A stretch of 64,000 nt of DNA from Xestospongia muta (taxonomy: Eukaryota > Porifera > Demospongiae > Haplosclerida > Petrosiidae): contig OY848917.1 of NCBI GenBank assembly GCA_963693285.1, positions 23,070,245 to 23,134,244 on the forward strand. The letters run 5' to 3'. A program made the translations under genes and the position numbers. This document shows positions 33,889 through 47,919 of this stretch, piece after piece. Below the pieces are notes generated by a model. It saw only the letters and a program-made list of their open reading frames with translations. It did no database searches and had not been told where the DNA came from. Position 1 is the stretch's first letter. The number at the start of each line of letters is the position of its first letter.

Positions 33889-34140
33889 TTATAACAGATA
33901 CAATATGTAGTGTTGTGTACATTCCAACATACTGTACCCAATTACTTGTGGAAAGTATCCAAGACCCAAAACTGACCAATATAATACATCAATGTTTATA
34001 TATATATTGACAATAACTGCTATGCCACATGTTACCCAAGAAGCAAAAGAGAAGTACACACCAGTAATTATCATTTTATATCTACCTGTCTTTACATCAG
34101 TGAGTAGACCAAAAACAGAAAATAAGAAAAAATGAATCAA
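33889..34140 (-). pseudogene. POT-like transporter fragment (G3')
   Basis: Unit B counterpart of the 4767-5018 fragment, covering TM2-TM4 only, with a Leu-to-Pro change in GLGYFPQVIGYS. No start, no continuation. Confidence 0.85.
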
Positions 34141-34773
34141 TATCCAAAATCAACAATATAAAGGCAAGAACATCACATAAATCACTTTACATAGAAATTT
34201 TATGGAATGATGAGCAGAACCATTGTCAGTCCTTTACATCAGCATTTAACAGCATTGATAGTAAGTTGGCATGTTGAAACTCTTTACTTCTATCACAGCT
34301 CTTCTCAAAGCTGCTGAAATATATAATAATTGATGTATGCACTAACTATTGTTACCACATATGCTACAGAAGTGTCAAGATGTTTTAGAAATGTCTTATT
34401 ATTGCCAATACAACATGGTTGCTTTCTTCTCATTCACCAATAGCAACAACAATGAAATTTAGTATTGTTAGTATAAAACTTCCTACATAGTAGCTGCAAC
34501 TTAAGACTCTATAACATGTTTAGTGAGACTATGTAGCTATTATGTAGGAATTTTTATACTGCCATTTTTATTACGTTCTTGTTTCAATTATTTGTACCAC
34601 CATCCTTACATTTCATGAATGTTTTGAAATTTTATATAATTGTATTAAACAATCTACATGGGACATAACTAAGATTTAACTAAACATGTATATAGTACAG
34701 TATCAATATTTAAAGTAGTTTAACAATTTAGTTTATACAATCGTCAGGTTGTACATGTCTGGCACTTGTGTTG

Positions 34774-36285
34774 TCATGTTATTTCTTTCCTGTACTCTAC
34801 TTCCAGTTCTATATATTTCACATAATGTTCCTCTGCTATCATATGTATGTTGACTTCATTTTCTCTTACACGTAACTTGTAACGTTTAGCTAGTATCACA
34901 AACACAACTAGTATGATGACAATAATCACACTCTTGTAAACATAATAAAAAAGATTTTGACAGATTATATCATTTTCACATTTAAAGGGAAACTTGCCAT
35001 TAATATTAACTGCTAATCCAATTGCAAATGCTGCAAACCACATTCCAACCATCAACCCTCTCATTTCATGTAGAGACTGAGCTATTGTGAACTCCAATGA
35101 TGTAGGAAGAATTAAAGCAAATTAAATTCCATATAAAATTTCAGGAACAATGATTGCTTTGTATGAAGTTGTATTCAAATGAAGAAACTTTTTACAAGAA
35201 AACAGGATGACATAATATAGTGGAGCTGATAAAGCAAAAATAAGTCCCAGACTCATTCTCTTAAGCATACTTGGAATATACTTTACAAGATGTTTATACA
35301 ACATCAGAAGGTAGAGAGTGATTAGAAGTAAAGCAACACCAAAGTGTAAAGCATTATATAATACATAGCAAGAAAGAAAATGTGAATTATCATGTGAAGT
35401 GTGAAAGTTAAAAAGCCTGACTTCCTCACCACACATGAGACCTACAACTGAAACAAAGAGAGGTATCAATCGTAGTACTGTCTTCACATTCTCTACTTGT
35501 TCCTCTGAGAAGGGTCCACCATATTTTTCCTTACCTAAGTCTAGTCGTGAAGGGTAATCCTCCTCCCAATATGTCAAGGCACTACGATTCCTGGGATATT
35601 TGTTCTTTCTAGCATGGTTGAGTACTTTAGCAATCATTTTCACAGGATTAATAATGTGAGGTGTAGTATCTAGCCAATGTTTGAAGAGAAAGTTACTGAC
35701 AATGACTGTAGATACAGATACACCTGATACTACATATGAGAAGATATAAAATTCTTTCAGCAAACATTTAACAACTTCCAAAATGACAAACACTATTGGT
35801 ATAGTCACAGAATGCAAATAATTGACAGCACTCAGTTTATCAGCAGAAGCTCCTATTAACTGATCAATGTTAAATTGTACAATATTGGAGCGAAAACTAC
35901 CATACCCAATTACTTGTAGAAAGTATCCAAGACCCAAAACCAACCAAAATAATGCATCAATGTTTAAATATATATTGATAATAACTGCTATACCACAAGT
36001 TACCCAAGAAGCAAAAGAGAAGTACACACCAGTAATTATCATTTTATATCTACCTATCTTTACATCAGTGAGTAGACCAAAGACAGGAAATAAGAAAAAC
36101 AATAAACAATATCCAACATCACCGACATAATTGTAACTTTTGACTTGACTGTTATAGTAGCTTGTTGCACCAAAATGTCTTATTAAGTTTATGTGAAGGT
36201 ACATCAAAGCATCCCAGAGGATTATGAGTATTACTGACTGAGAACTTACACTGTCAGCCTTTCTCTTACAACAACACATCTTCAT
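34774..36285 (-). pseudogene. POT/SLC15-like transporter (G2'), one nonsense codon
   Basis: Twin of G2. From the conserved ATG at 36,285 (a further in-frame ATG lies at 36,321) the frame is open to TAA at 35,122-35,124, in the YGI|FALILP segment, the same codon that is TAA in G1'. The remaining 107 codons downstream are open in the same frame. Compared with G2 it keeps the LIFALSAPLYY residues that G2 lacks, so G2 carries that deletion. Like G1' it would lose the last membrane segments. Confidence 0.85.
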
Positions 36286-36487
36286 TGTTAATTGTCTTGG
36301 AGCTGAAAAAGAAATTAGCATGTTTCACAAACTTATCATGTTAGCTTAGCTATAAAAATATACCAAACAGTTTGTTTTAGCTAGTGTATATGTAGTTTCT
36401 CTTTAAGTTTTGATTAATATATAACATTGAAATGTAATATGAAATGAAAAATAATAAACACTGGGAATTGAAGTAACATTTGTTAAG

Positions 36488-36592
36488 AGCGTATATTATA
36501 TGTACATGTATAATGTGTATATATATATATTTAATATATATATATATATGTACATGTATATATATATGTACATACATGTATAATATATGCTC
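36488..36592. repeat. TA-rich simple repeat and palindrome (unit B)
   Basis: Counterpart of 7360-7460, with the same ATGTACATGTA blocks. Confidence 0.85.
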
Positions 36593-36659
36593 TTCATTTA
36601 TCACTATGTTAAAAGTCTTAATTATTCTGAGAGCATTAACAAGCAAATATGAATTCATT

Positions 36660-37420
36660 TGAACTTGTAGTAACCTCTCTGGTAGCATCTCCTAGATACA
36701 AGAATTTATTGGTTTTGGATTAATTCTAATTTTATTCAGAAGGAAATGAGATAATGTTAAGGTTATGATAATAAGTATCAGTAAGATAGTATCTCCATTA
36801 TACCATGAGGCCTGTTCCATTCCTTCTCAGTTTAGTAACCATTGTTTCTGTTTCTTAAAGAGACACACTTTAAAAGTATCTTATTAATAATATTATGTTG
36901 ATGTTATATCTTAGTCGGCCAACTCTTGATGTAAATGAATGAAGTATAGTATGTGCAAAGCATAACAAATTTTCCACCTTATTGTCCATACTACAACTAG
37001 CATATATATGTTTGTCAATTACTGAACACATACGATTTGTTTACTCTTGTGTTAATTCATGAATGACTTATACATGAATACTACCTAGTATAGCTGGCTG
37101 AATAGTTACTGAAAGTCAACATGTTTCCCTTCTTGCTGTCTCATATTGCTTTTGCTTTTCCTAGCATATTTTCATTCTTCTATAGCAAATAATACATTAA
37201 TTATTTTAATTATTAATTTGATGTTTATATCTTCAAACAACCAATTTATGACTTATTTTAACAATATGTTTTGGTTATATAATTCTCTAAAATTGCACTA
37301 GTACTTGTTCAATATAACACAATAACTTTAGATTTGGTTACTAACATTGAAAACAAAACACGAGTTCCTAAATTGGATGAATTTTGCAATGTTGGTGATA
37401 ATTATGACAAGGTTGTTACA
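36660..37420. other. Sequence present only in unit B
   Basis: Unit A runs from GAATTCATT straight into the ATGCTTCATTACACT block (7520-7545). Unit B has about 750 bp between them. No gene, no clear terminal inverted repeats. Part (36,811-36,870) resembles 26,740-26,810. It could be a deletion from A or an insertion in B. Confidence 0.7.
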
Positions 37421-37529
37421 TGCTTCATTACACTTTTCAAAGTAGCTCTACATAGCCTTCTTGGTCTTTGCCAGATTCTAATACACACATATTGTTGTAG
37501 TATCATATAGATATTATGACAATGTGTAA

Positions 37530-38175
37530 GTTGTCAGTCAGTAATACTCATAATCCTCTGGAATGCTTGATGAACCTTCATTTAAATTCAATAAGACATT
37601 TTGCTGCAACAAGCTACTATGACAATCAAGTCAACAGTTACAATTATGTTGGTGATGTTAGATATTGTTTAATTTTTTCCTATTTACTGTCTTTGGTCTA
37701 CTCACTGATGTAAAGAAAGATAGATAAAATGATAATTACTGGTGTGTACTTCTCTTTTGCTTCTAGGGTAACTACTGGTATGTTAGCTATTGTCAATGTA
37801 TATCTAAGTATTAATGCATTATATTGGTCAGTTTTGGGTCTCGGATACTTTCTATGAATAATTGGGTACAGTAGTTTTTGCTCCAAAATAACATTGATCA
37901 GTTAATAGGAGCTTCTGCTGATAAACTGAGTGCTGTCATTTATTGGCATTCTGTGATTTCTAAAGTACTCAACTATGCTAGAAAAAACAAATATCCCAGG
38001 AATTGTTTTGCCTTGACATATTGGGAGGAGGACTACCCTTCACGACTAGACTTAGATAAGGAAACATATGGCAGACCCTTCTCAGAAGAACACGTAAAGA
38101 ATGTGAAGACAGTGACATTTGATACCTCTCTTTGTTTCATTGGTAGGTCTCATGTGTGCTGAGGAGGTTAATAAG
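37530..38175 (+). pseudogene. POT-like transporter pseudogene (G4')
   Basis: Unit B twin of the plus-strand G4 pseudogene, with the same internal deletions (after the YSSFCS stretch and between IYWHSV and KVLNYARKNKYPRN). It retains a few ancestral codons that G4 lost, for example KYPRN and LDKETYG, but has its own in-frame TGA-like change in the FLQVIG equivalent near 37,856. Confidence 0.85.
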
Positions 38176-38524
38176 CCATTTATTTTCTTGTTAAATTGCT
38201 CTAAAGAAGACTATTAATAACAGATATCTTATGTAAAAATTAAAGTTTAAAATTCTTCTAGTTTTATAATTATCATTGACAAAATAGAATAAAGAAAGAG
38301 GAAAGAACATCGTACCATCCCTATAAAGGTAGTGTTAGCACCTAACTAATATATACATTATATATTATTGCAATGAAAGATGAAGAGCATATATTATACA
38401 TGTGTATGTATATATGTATATATATATGTACATTATTCAGGTACATATAATTTATCTCTTAGCAATTGTTACTTGAATTCTTAATGTTTATTATTTTGTA
38501 TTTCATATTCCATTTTAATGTTAT

Positions 38525-38722
38525 ATATTAATCAATAATTAAAGTGAAACTACATATGGACTAGCTAAAAAACTGTTTGGTATACTTGATATAGCTAAAC
38601 TAACATCATACGTTTGTGAAACATGCTAATTTCTTTGTCAGTTCTAAGACCAATTAACAATGAAGATGTGTTGTTCTAAGACAAATCTGACAGTGTAAGT
38701 TTTCAGTCAGTAATACTATTAT
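38525..38722 (+). pseudogene. 5' flank and first codons of a POT copy (unit B)
   Basis: Counterpart of 8640-8836: ATG at about 38,667, MCCSKTNLTV, then a stop. Confidence 0.65.
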
Positions 38723-38815
38723 TAAATTATTAATAATAACACTTTGTTCATAATATAATTCTTTCTTTATCATACACTTAAAATACTACAGTCAATAGTC
38801 TAGTCTGCATTTCCC

Positions 38816-39740
38816 TAAAAGCTGATTGAAGAGCATTGCTGAAGAGGATAGGAACTGGATCAGCCATGTTCTGTTTGTCTCCTGTCCACATTGTAAGAGC
38901 AGACTACATCTCAGATCAAAAGGTGGTTACAACCATGTTTGCCTTGTCTTTGACATTAGGGACTTTTATTATCTGGTGTGTGAATACATGGATTATAATG
39001 CCTGTAATGGTACATTTATATTGTTGAATAATAATAGAATGTTAGAGTAGCTTTTTGATGGTGTCAGAGTATTTTTTCTAGTTGTTTTAACCTGGAGGTA
39101 GTATGCCTGTGCCCAATCCATTGTGACTCTTCTCCACTCAAGAACCCTTGGCAATATATAGTTCAACTGCTCTATGTAACCAACTCAAGGAACTCCACAG
39201 TAATGAATGGCTAAGGAGATGATGTCACTACCTTAGTGAGTACCAATATGATAATGAGAGCTTGAGCAGTTCCACCAGCTTGTCCCTTGCTATGACCAGA
39301 CACCACCCTTCAAATCTCTTCTGACACCCAAGTTGTTCCTAGCTTGCATGTGTGAGTGATATTGGGGTAAAATCCCCACTCTTCTTGCTGAAGCTATTTC
39401 TGTATATGGGTGAATCTTGAAGATTGACTCAACTAAGAAAGTATATAAGAAACTACCGGGAGCTGATGGGACACTAATGTAGGTAATTAGAAGGAACATT
39501 GACAGAGCCTCATAGGTTCTTCAACCATCCTTCATGTTTCAGAGGACATTCAACACATAACTAAAACATTGTGTGAATGTCCTTCCCAATGTCTTCATGG
39601 AAGCATTATCTTTCCCTTATACAGACAACCACACCAATATACTGGACTATCTGAGATGACAGGACTTTAACACCTAGGAAACTCTACATGACATGAGCAA
39701 AGAGGATTGTTGTCATTTCTTTAGCAAGAGATAAGTGATT
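38816..39740 (+). pseudogene. DUF6729-like repeat-protein relic (unit B)
   Basis: Counterpart of 8930-9850 with the CPHCKSRLHLRSKGGY stretch and CNGTF, followed by the same broken downstream pieces. One extra AAT codon lies near 39,030. Confidence 0.5.
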
Positions 39741-40324
39741 TTGTTTTGGAAATGACAGGTTGACTAGCCAGGTGAAATGCTGACCCCAGTGATTATTTAT
39801 GTCAAAACTCTCTTCTTCTATTACAGCTCTTCTCAAAGTTGTCAAAACATTATAGTAATTAATGTTGGAGTATGCACTAAATATTCCTACTACAAGTGCT
39901 ACAAAAGTGTCAAGAGGTTTTAGAAATGTCTTATTATTACCAGTACAACATGGTTGCTATCTTGTCATTCACTAATAGCAATAAAAATGAAATTTACCAT
40001 TGGTAGTATAAAAAATCTTACATAGTAGCCACAAAATAAGAATATTTAATATGTTTAGTGAGACTATGTGGCTATCATGTAGGAATTTATATCATCATCA
40101 TTCATATCGTTTTCTTGTTTTTAATCTTTGTATTATCATCCTTACATTTCATGAATGTTTTTGAAATTTTATATAATTGTATCAAGAATCTGCATAGTAC
40201 ATACTAAAATTTAACTAAACATGTATATAGTACAGTATCAGTCTTTGAAGTAGTTTAACAATTTAGTTTATACAGTTATCAGAAATGCCTGGCACTTGTA
40301 AACACAAAGATCAATTTGTAGAAT

Positions 40325-40994
40325 CATGTTATGTTTTTGGTACTCTAAATCCTGTTCTATATATCTCACATAATGTTCCTCTGCTATCATATGTATGTTG
40401 ACTTCATTTTCTCTTACACGTAACTTGTAACGTTTAGCTAGTATCACAAACACAACTAGTATGATGATAATAATCACACTCTTGTAAACATAATAAAAGA
40501 CTTTGACAGATTATATCATTTTCACATTTAAAGGGGTACTTGGAATTAATATTAACTGCTAATCCAATTGCAAATGCTGCAAACCACATCCCAACCATGA
40601 ACCCTCTCATTTCATGTGGAGACTGAGCTATGGTGAACTCCAATGATATAGGAAGAATTAAAGCAAATGAAATTCCATATAAAATTTCAGGAACAATAAT
40701 TGCTTTGTATGAAGTTGTATTCAAATGAAGAAACGGTGTGCATGAAAACAGGATGACATAATATAGTTGAGCTGATAAAGCAAAAACAAGTCCCAAACCA
40801 ATTCTCTTAAGCATACTTGGAATATACTTTACAAGATGTTTATACAACATCAGAAGGTAGAGAATGATTAAAAGTAAAGCAACACCAAAGTATAAAGTGT
40901 CACTTAATATGTAGCAAGAAAGAAAATGTGAACTGTCATATGATGAGTGGAACTTAAAAAGCCTGACTTCCTCACCACACATGAGACCTACCAC
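40325..40994 (-). pseudogene. POT-like transporter, C-terminal half (G5')
   Basis: The minus strand starts in the VGLMCGEEVRLFKFHSSYDS stretch at 40,994, so it is longer at its 5' side than the A copy. It reads through LLMLYKHLVKYIPSMLKRIG and EFTIAQSPHEMRGFMVG, shifts frame at the short A-run near 40,490 (CQSLLLCLQ), and resumes in another frame as the basic tail. It breaks at 40,995 into unrelated DNA: the start half was already missing before the A-specific deletion. Confidence 0.88.
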
Positions 40995-41820
40995 CCAATT
41001 TATGTAAGATTATTTGGAAGAATATATAAAATTAGAATTTCACTAATTAATAATTTATTATATACAATAATACTTATTGTATAGGCAGAAAGTCGTGTAT
41101 GATGTGTATACTGTTTCAAATCCAGACAAAAAATATTGGGTTTTCTTATCCTTCTATTTATTATCCTCAAATTGGTTTAGAGAATAATTGTCATGTTTAT
41201 TAATATGTGATGTCTAAAGTTACTGATGATGAGTACATAATGTACTCTCAATACTATTAAAAATCAATTAATTATTTTAACAGGTAACTTGTACCTTACA
41301 TCAAATGACTAATATTGCAAATTTCATGCTGTACAATTTGTTAGTATGTTTTACTATTACTAAGTGACACATTATACAGTAAGTAATTCACATGAAGTTA
41401 GATTCAATAGTAATCCACTCATGTCAGCTAGAGAATGGTTGGTTAAAATGTATTTAGTTTTTTAGTCATATATATAACTGTCTTTAATAAAATTGATACA
41501 ATCAATATGCTATTAAGTTACTATTACTATGATGTCACTATCATATCTATATATATCTATATATAAGATTTTAATAATATGAGCAGAGATAAACTAACTC
41601 AATTAATTCCACCTTTTACCCATATCCTTCAAGATCACAATAAACAGAAACTAAAGTATGCACTACTGTCAATGATGTATTATTCCAGTGTGCATTGAAT
41701 GTATCATCATCAGCCACAAGGACCATCCTGTTACTGAAGTAAGTAAACAGGTAGACAACAACAAGGCATCTGTTCGTAAGAGTATACAAGGTTTTCAAGT
41801 AGCTCAACAACAGATTTAGA
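40995..41820. other. Sequence present only in unit B
   Basis: AT-rich, no gene recognised. In unit A this stretch and the first 135 bases of the adjoining G5' fragment are missing; the A junction (10,965) reads AAGGTAG|AAATATATTG, and TAG/AG is shared by both breakpoints, which suits a microhomology-mediated deletion in A. Confidence 0.75.
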
Positions 41821-43227
41821 AATATATTGTTATTGCCAATACAAGAATACTTGCTCTCCAATGAGAGACATCAATCATCGCAAATTACAACTGACACAGT
41901 TGTGTACAGCAACAATCCTGTGGAAAGATAGCTTTTTATTGCAGTAGATTAATACTGCTTGCCTTTATCGTGCCCAAAGATCAGGAAGGCCGGAAATTTG
42001 ACCTTAATATAAGCTAACAACCCACCCATAACATCTAATCCTTTATTTCTTCCACTAAAAAGTGATATCTTCACCACAAATGTTGCTACTTTTGGAGTGA
42101 AAGTTGCAACACTTGTACGACTACTTTTAAGCATAGTGAATTTTACTGACAAGTGAATATTGCTATTAAATATTAAGGCCAATAAATTTATTAGTACAAA
42201 AATATTTTGCTAAGAAATGGAATATATATTTTATACAATATCCTATTACATCTTAATTAGAAATTTTCTTATTCTACTGTTCATCCTAAACTTACCCCAT
42301 TCAGAATAAGAGTGCAATCCCTAGACGTATAATGGTTACATTAATCTAGCTATGCTTTGTCTTAATATCATTTTTATTATTAACATGTTAAATTAAGCAT
42401 TGATTTGTATAAACACCACAAATAAACAACAGTTTAATATTTTAATAAAATTGTTTTGGTAGCTATAATCATTATTTTGCTCTTGCGATCTTTCAACCCT
42501 GACTAGACCAGTTAAATGTGCACGACCTTCTGGAAGTACTTTTATTAAATCACTCTCTTTTGTATTAAGTAAGTTCACACACAGTAGTCACAAGATTCTC
42601 AACATTTACTGTTAATTATTTGATAGCTGTAGATCTGTAACATGAAGACCCTTTATAAATACATGAGATTGTTATGAGAATATAAAATTTACTTCTGTTC
42701 CTGAAAAAAAATTTTATCATGTAACTATAATTTGTGTTCATTGGGAATTAGTGTGTACGTAGTGATAGATTACAATTAATTTCTCGTGTTTTGTGATATG
42801 CCATTTTCTTCACTTTTTGTATGTACTGCAGCATTAATTTTAAACTGAGTGGCACAGGTGCAATACAATTAATAACTTGAAAAAGAATCTATAAGGGTTA
42901 AGAAATCCAACACTTATCATCTATTTGCTATTTTCACTCTAGCTCTATATGTTTAGTAACAACATGTCATTATCATTTTTTTCCCATTGTTCAACTTGTT
43001 TATTAAGTTGATGAGCAGCAAACTATAAAAGTATGACATGAAATAATTTACATGTACTGAATGACTAATACAACTAATCAACTATTTATGTTTCTATCAC
43101 AATCAAGTGGTTTATGTTTATGAATAATCATATAATATTTTAACAAAGCTAACCACAAATAAGATTTATTATCTAGAACACCTTCTGTCACACTAACTTA
43201 ATACTTGAACTCAACTAGCTATATGTG
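41821..43227. other. No convincing gene; counterpart of 10,966-12,387
   Basis: The minus-strand frame at 41,949-42,182 (77 codons) is open here but broken in unit A by a 14-bp duplication. I do not recognise it and no splice pattern supports it. The 61-codon frame at 42,393-42,578 is unchanged from unit A. Confidence 0.5.
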
Positions 43228-43440
43228 TCATGTTTATCAAGAAATTAAAAGATGCTTACATACACTAATTATATAGCATTTATTTATAGTGATGTGATGT
43301 AATTCAAAAGGGTTCATGGCACTATCAAATATTATTATTAATTTTTAATCATTATTGTTAAATAGTGTATTACTGCAATAAGTCAATAACCAGTTGAATG
43401 CAAACCATAACATCAGTATCACATGACCTATCCAGTATAC
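43228..43440 (-). pseudogene. Stray LPCAT3-like last exon plus 3' flank (unit B)
   Basis: Identical in form to 12,388-12,600, including the frame-shifting loss near the stop. Confidence 0.85.
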
Positions 43441-44103
43441 TATATCAAGAAATGACAACAATCCTCTTTATTAATGTCATGTAAAGTTTCCAAGGTGTTA
43501 AAGACCTGTGATCTCAGATGGAGATTGCAATGTTGAACATCTCCTTCCTCCACAAAACAAAGTCTTGTAAAAACATTGTCTGTCATTTGTGAGTATTTAT
43601 TGTATAGATGACTAGCATTGTCACAAGTTGTACTATTTGTCTAACATAATATAGCATCAGAATGAATTAACCTGTCCTTATCTAGAACAAAGAAAAATAC
43701 ATCAGTACTGAAGAATGCCTATGTACTTTCTTTATATGTATTTATGTAGCAAATATGTAAACTCAAATAATGTATTTTTGTCATCCTCAACCAATTCTTA
43801 TATTATACATAATATGGGCTGTATAAAGTGAAGCATGCAACATATGAAGAAAGAGACCTGGATAGTGGAATGTGATTCTTATATTGTGTCCTGTCTGGCA
43901 AATATGATTAATGAGAACATCGGTAGTAATATTTAGAGAGTTTATAGCTCTCTGGTGTACTTATTTATTTAATAGATTATTATATAATAGTCCTTCTCTA
44001 TTAATTAGGCATTAAAGAAGTAAGTAAGCATATTGTCAGTAAGATCATTTTCACTATTAATTGGAATAGATTTTTAAAGAAGTCATTTGATCACTGAAGT
44101 TAT

Positions 44104-44212
44104 GTGCTGGCCATCGTGCAGTCTGTGAGACTGCTATTCATGTGATTAAGAAAATATATGAGGAATTGGAGACTAAAGATATATGTATTATTCTTATCAA
44201 TATATGCCATTG
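44104..44212 (+). pseudogene. Reverse-transcriptase relic (unit B)
   Basis: Counterpart of 13,264-13,372, with no difference seen. Confidence 0.5.
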
Positions 44213-44612
44213 ACATAGAGTCACTGATTCATTGACTCAATTTAGTTGGTTTAACAAATCAAGTGTGATATGCTAATAATGTCTCATGTAATATGCTCTT
44301 ACTCAAATACAAGTGTTGGGATCTTCTATACTAAAAATTGCTCCAGAATACGATTATGTTAATGCTGCCAATTTTCACTTAATCTATAAGGAGTGATGAC
44401 ATAATTAATAATGCTATGAAATCTTCAAAGAAACAAATGCTTTCAGCATATCTCAAAGACAAAAATATCTCTCACCTGCAATAGGACAAAGATAATTTGT
44501 GTAGACAAAGTGAAGAAATTCGTCCAAAAGGTGGAATTTGTCTACACGTAATGATTCCTCAAGTTAACCACAATTAAAAATACTCCAATGACATACCACA
44601 CCTACAACCTTC

Positions 44613-47600
44613 ATGGCATATTAATACACGCATATACATTACCACTATGATAACCTCCTGCCACACCTGCATGAGCAATAGCTTACATTAGCCTTTATAG
44701 CCAAAGGTTTATCAATATTTATAATAATCAACCATATAAGCTGTGTATCTCACTAACCAGGATGAAAAGTCACTTTAATAGCATAAAACACACATGACAT
44801 GATGACATATCAAAGGTTATAATGGTAATCACTCAGGTGTATACCATGGTAAAAGCTCAGATTATTAAGTACCTCTTCTAACCTTGTATCAATCAAGGAA
44901 AAAAGATACATTACTTGTGCTTCATTTCTAGAAATAAAATAAAGAAAGTATACCATCATAGGCAACCTTGCTTTTACTTACTTAGCAATACCTGTGTTTA
45001 GAGGTTTGTTAAAAGGGTATTAATCATTGTGGGCAATATTATTAGCACTGACTACTTATTAGCATAAACAAGATTTCATAAGTCAATACTTGTTTGTTGT
45101 AATGTAAAAAATGAAAAAAATGGATTTTCAATTGTCCTTTCAATTGTAAATATGCTGTCAATAATAGTATCAAGTCACCAGTGTTATTAGCCATGGTAAA
45201 TTCTTGATTGACCAGAAGCCTGATCTAAAACAAGGCAATTACTTCTGATCCCTTCGTATGGAAAGAGATGTTTAAAAAATTTCTGAAATCATTTTTGTAA
45301 AATTCCCAGTTCTAAGTTCGCCAACTAATCTATATTATAGAAAATAAAAATATCTTGATTGTATATTGTTTAGAAGATATACTCCATATTATTTCCATTC
45401 ATTGGATTGCACATCGGTTATTTTTCTACAGCATCTGAAGTGAAACTTCGAAAAGTTCATTAAAAATATTTTTGAAGCAATTGCAAGCTAGTAAGAAATG
45501 TAACTCGTAGGCAAGAAACTCCAGATGTGAATGGTTTGAATAATCTCTGGTCAAGCAGAAATAAAGATTTGTCTTGTTGCATGCACTTCAGGTATACAAT
45601 AAATAATATGTAGTAATACTACATATTATTTAGAATACTTTCAAGTAACTTAAACAAGTCCTGTATTGTATACTTGTTTATCTTTATATTGACCAAACAA
45701 ACTATTTATAGATATTATATTAGTTGGTAATGCACAACAACTTTTCAAACAGGCTTATTCTGTTCTAGTTATGAATTTTACTGATGTGATTTACCTATCA
45801 CATATTAATTAAGAGTATGAGGTATATGCAGTAAAGACATACACATGTATTTAAATCTATCTTTTTTGAGACCAGTTAAGAACATTTGAAAATCTGACAA
45901 TAGACAAGCAACATATATAAGATACTTATTAAAGTAATTTAATAAGTATACCTTACTATTTGTTTGTTTAATAGCTTCATTCCTAGCCAAAACTAGGACT
46001 ACTATTCCGCTATATATCAAGAAGTAAATTTTTCATTAAAATTGAAATTGAAAAATGAATGTTATGGGAAGTGACACTGCAGGTTCATTAGTTGATAGAG
46101 TTTATACAAACACATAGACACTTCATACATTTTTAACTTACAGGAGATCTATATGTGTTAGTAACTGCTATGTGCTGTGTTACTTACTTCATTCTCTCTT
46201 ATTAAGACACTTAATTCCTTCATTGATTATTATAATAGAGCCAATAATGATTGACTTAATGTGGTTTGAATAGAATTAACAGGTAACATTGTATTCTTGA
46301 ACAGAAAAAACAACAAGTAAAAAAACTAACAATGGTGCATATAACTTGGAACATGATTGTTTGTAAATATTTGTAGGGCTGTACCTTGACATATAGTCAA
46401 AGATACACATGTAATGTAGACAAGTTACAATACACCAAATGACCTTTGTCTTTGATCTTTGTCAGAAACTCTTTTGATTCATGACACCACAAACGGGAGG
46501 AGATTTTTTCATTTAATTAATATTTTATTTGGCAAGTTCAGACAGGTAATGGCATGTTAACTGAGTGTCAAAAACGTTCTGGATAGCCTTGAATTCTCAC
46601 CAAAATTATTAAAAGTATGTACTACAGCAAACATAGCTCCAGTTTTACTCTGACTGCAGCTGCCATAGCAGCAGTTATAGCAATAATCTCACTATGATTC
46701 CAAAGTTGATAAATTAACACAATGAATCCATAAAGTGAAAATGTTCTAAAGTATTATCAAAAATAGATGACATATTTAATAATCAGGAAATAAAATTCAT
46801 TTTGTATTTCCATCTGACAAGTCCTACAATAAAGAATAAATACAATATGCTGTTAGAAAGGTCTTCACATATCACAATGCATGAACAAATAATAGTGTGG
46901 GTGTGGTCGGAGTTTTACTTAATACCTACTTAAAGGAAATGTATTATCTAAACCTTTCACAACTTCGTGACTTCTCCTTCTCAAATTTCTCAACCAGTCT
47001 CATGCACAACAGAAAATAAAACTGAAGGCAAAACCATCACAAAAGTTTGAAAGTTTTATTAAGGGTTAGTAAGTAGTCAATGAGTCAATGAACTTATCAA
47101 ATTCATCATTAACAATTGGTTAACAATTGGTAATAGTCTTTTTTAAATGACTGGTATGAGGATTACCTAGAAACACCACTAAGTCAGGATCTGGGGGACA
47201 ATATACTTAATAGAATAAACACATTATAAGGATGTCCACATATGACAATTTTTTGGGAGTAAAAACCTGCAAAGATGCGGTCTGACAACATTAAGAATTG
47301 GAGTCGAAGATCTTCAAGCAAATATAGGAAATCATCATAAACCATATTCTCTGCTGGTAGATTGCCTAAATATTATTCACCATAAGGAGTAGGCACAGTT
47401 GTAGACGAATTCCATGTGGTAATGAGTTGCCTGAACAGTTATTGAAATGATCTCTTTTAGCAGATGAAGGTCAACAATTCTCTCTGCAATTTCTACTCAC
47501 TCTTTTTTATGTGTTATTGTAGCAATAATCATGGCACAACAGATACTAAGCCATGTGACTTTCACTTAAAATGGCAGCATCATATAAATTTTGACCTTTC

Positions 47601-47919
47601 ATGCCTCGAATAGTCAATAAAGAACAAAATAAACAAAGACAATATCATGACAGGTACATCAAAGCTAGAGATTTTTCAGTTGGTTAAGAAGTGATGATGA
47701 GGAATGTAAACAATGAAAGAAATGGATCCCAGGAAAAAAAACTAAAAAGACATACCCCTCTCATGCAAAGTAACAGTTGATCGCTTGCAAAGATTTAACC
47801 AACTTTTCAAACCCATGATGATCAAGTACTAGACACAGTACAAACTAAAGGCAAAAATTTTGGAAATCATACCAGTGGAATCAGACAAGACTGAGCCTGT
47901 ACAAAATAAAAACACAAGC
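44613..47919. other. No gene supported; counterpart of 13,773-16,952
   Basis: Differs from unit A by many point changes and small indels, and by a 140-bp insertion at about 47,265-47,405 that resembles 23,740-23,860. No recognisable protein on either strand. Confidence 0.5.

Noticed and set aside
41949..42182. Minus-strand frame of 77 codons in unit B
   Set aside because: Broken by a 14-bp duplication in unit A, no domain, no splice context.
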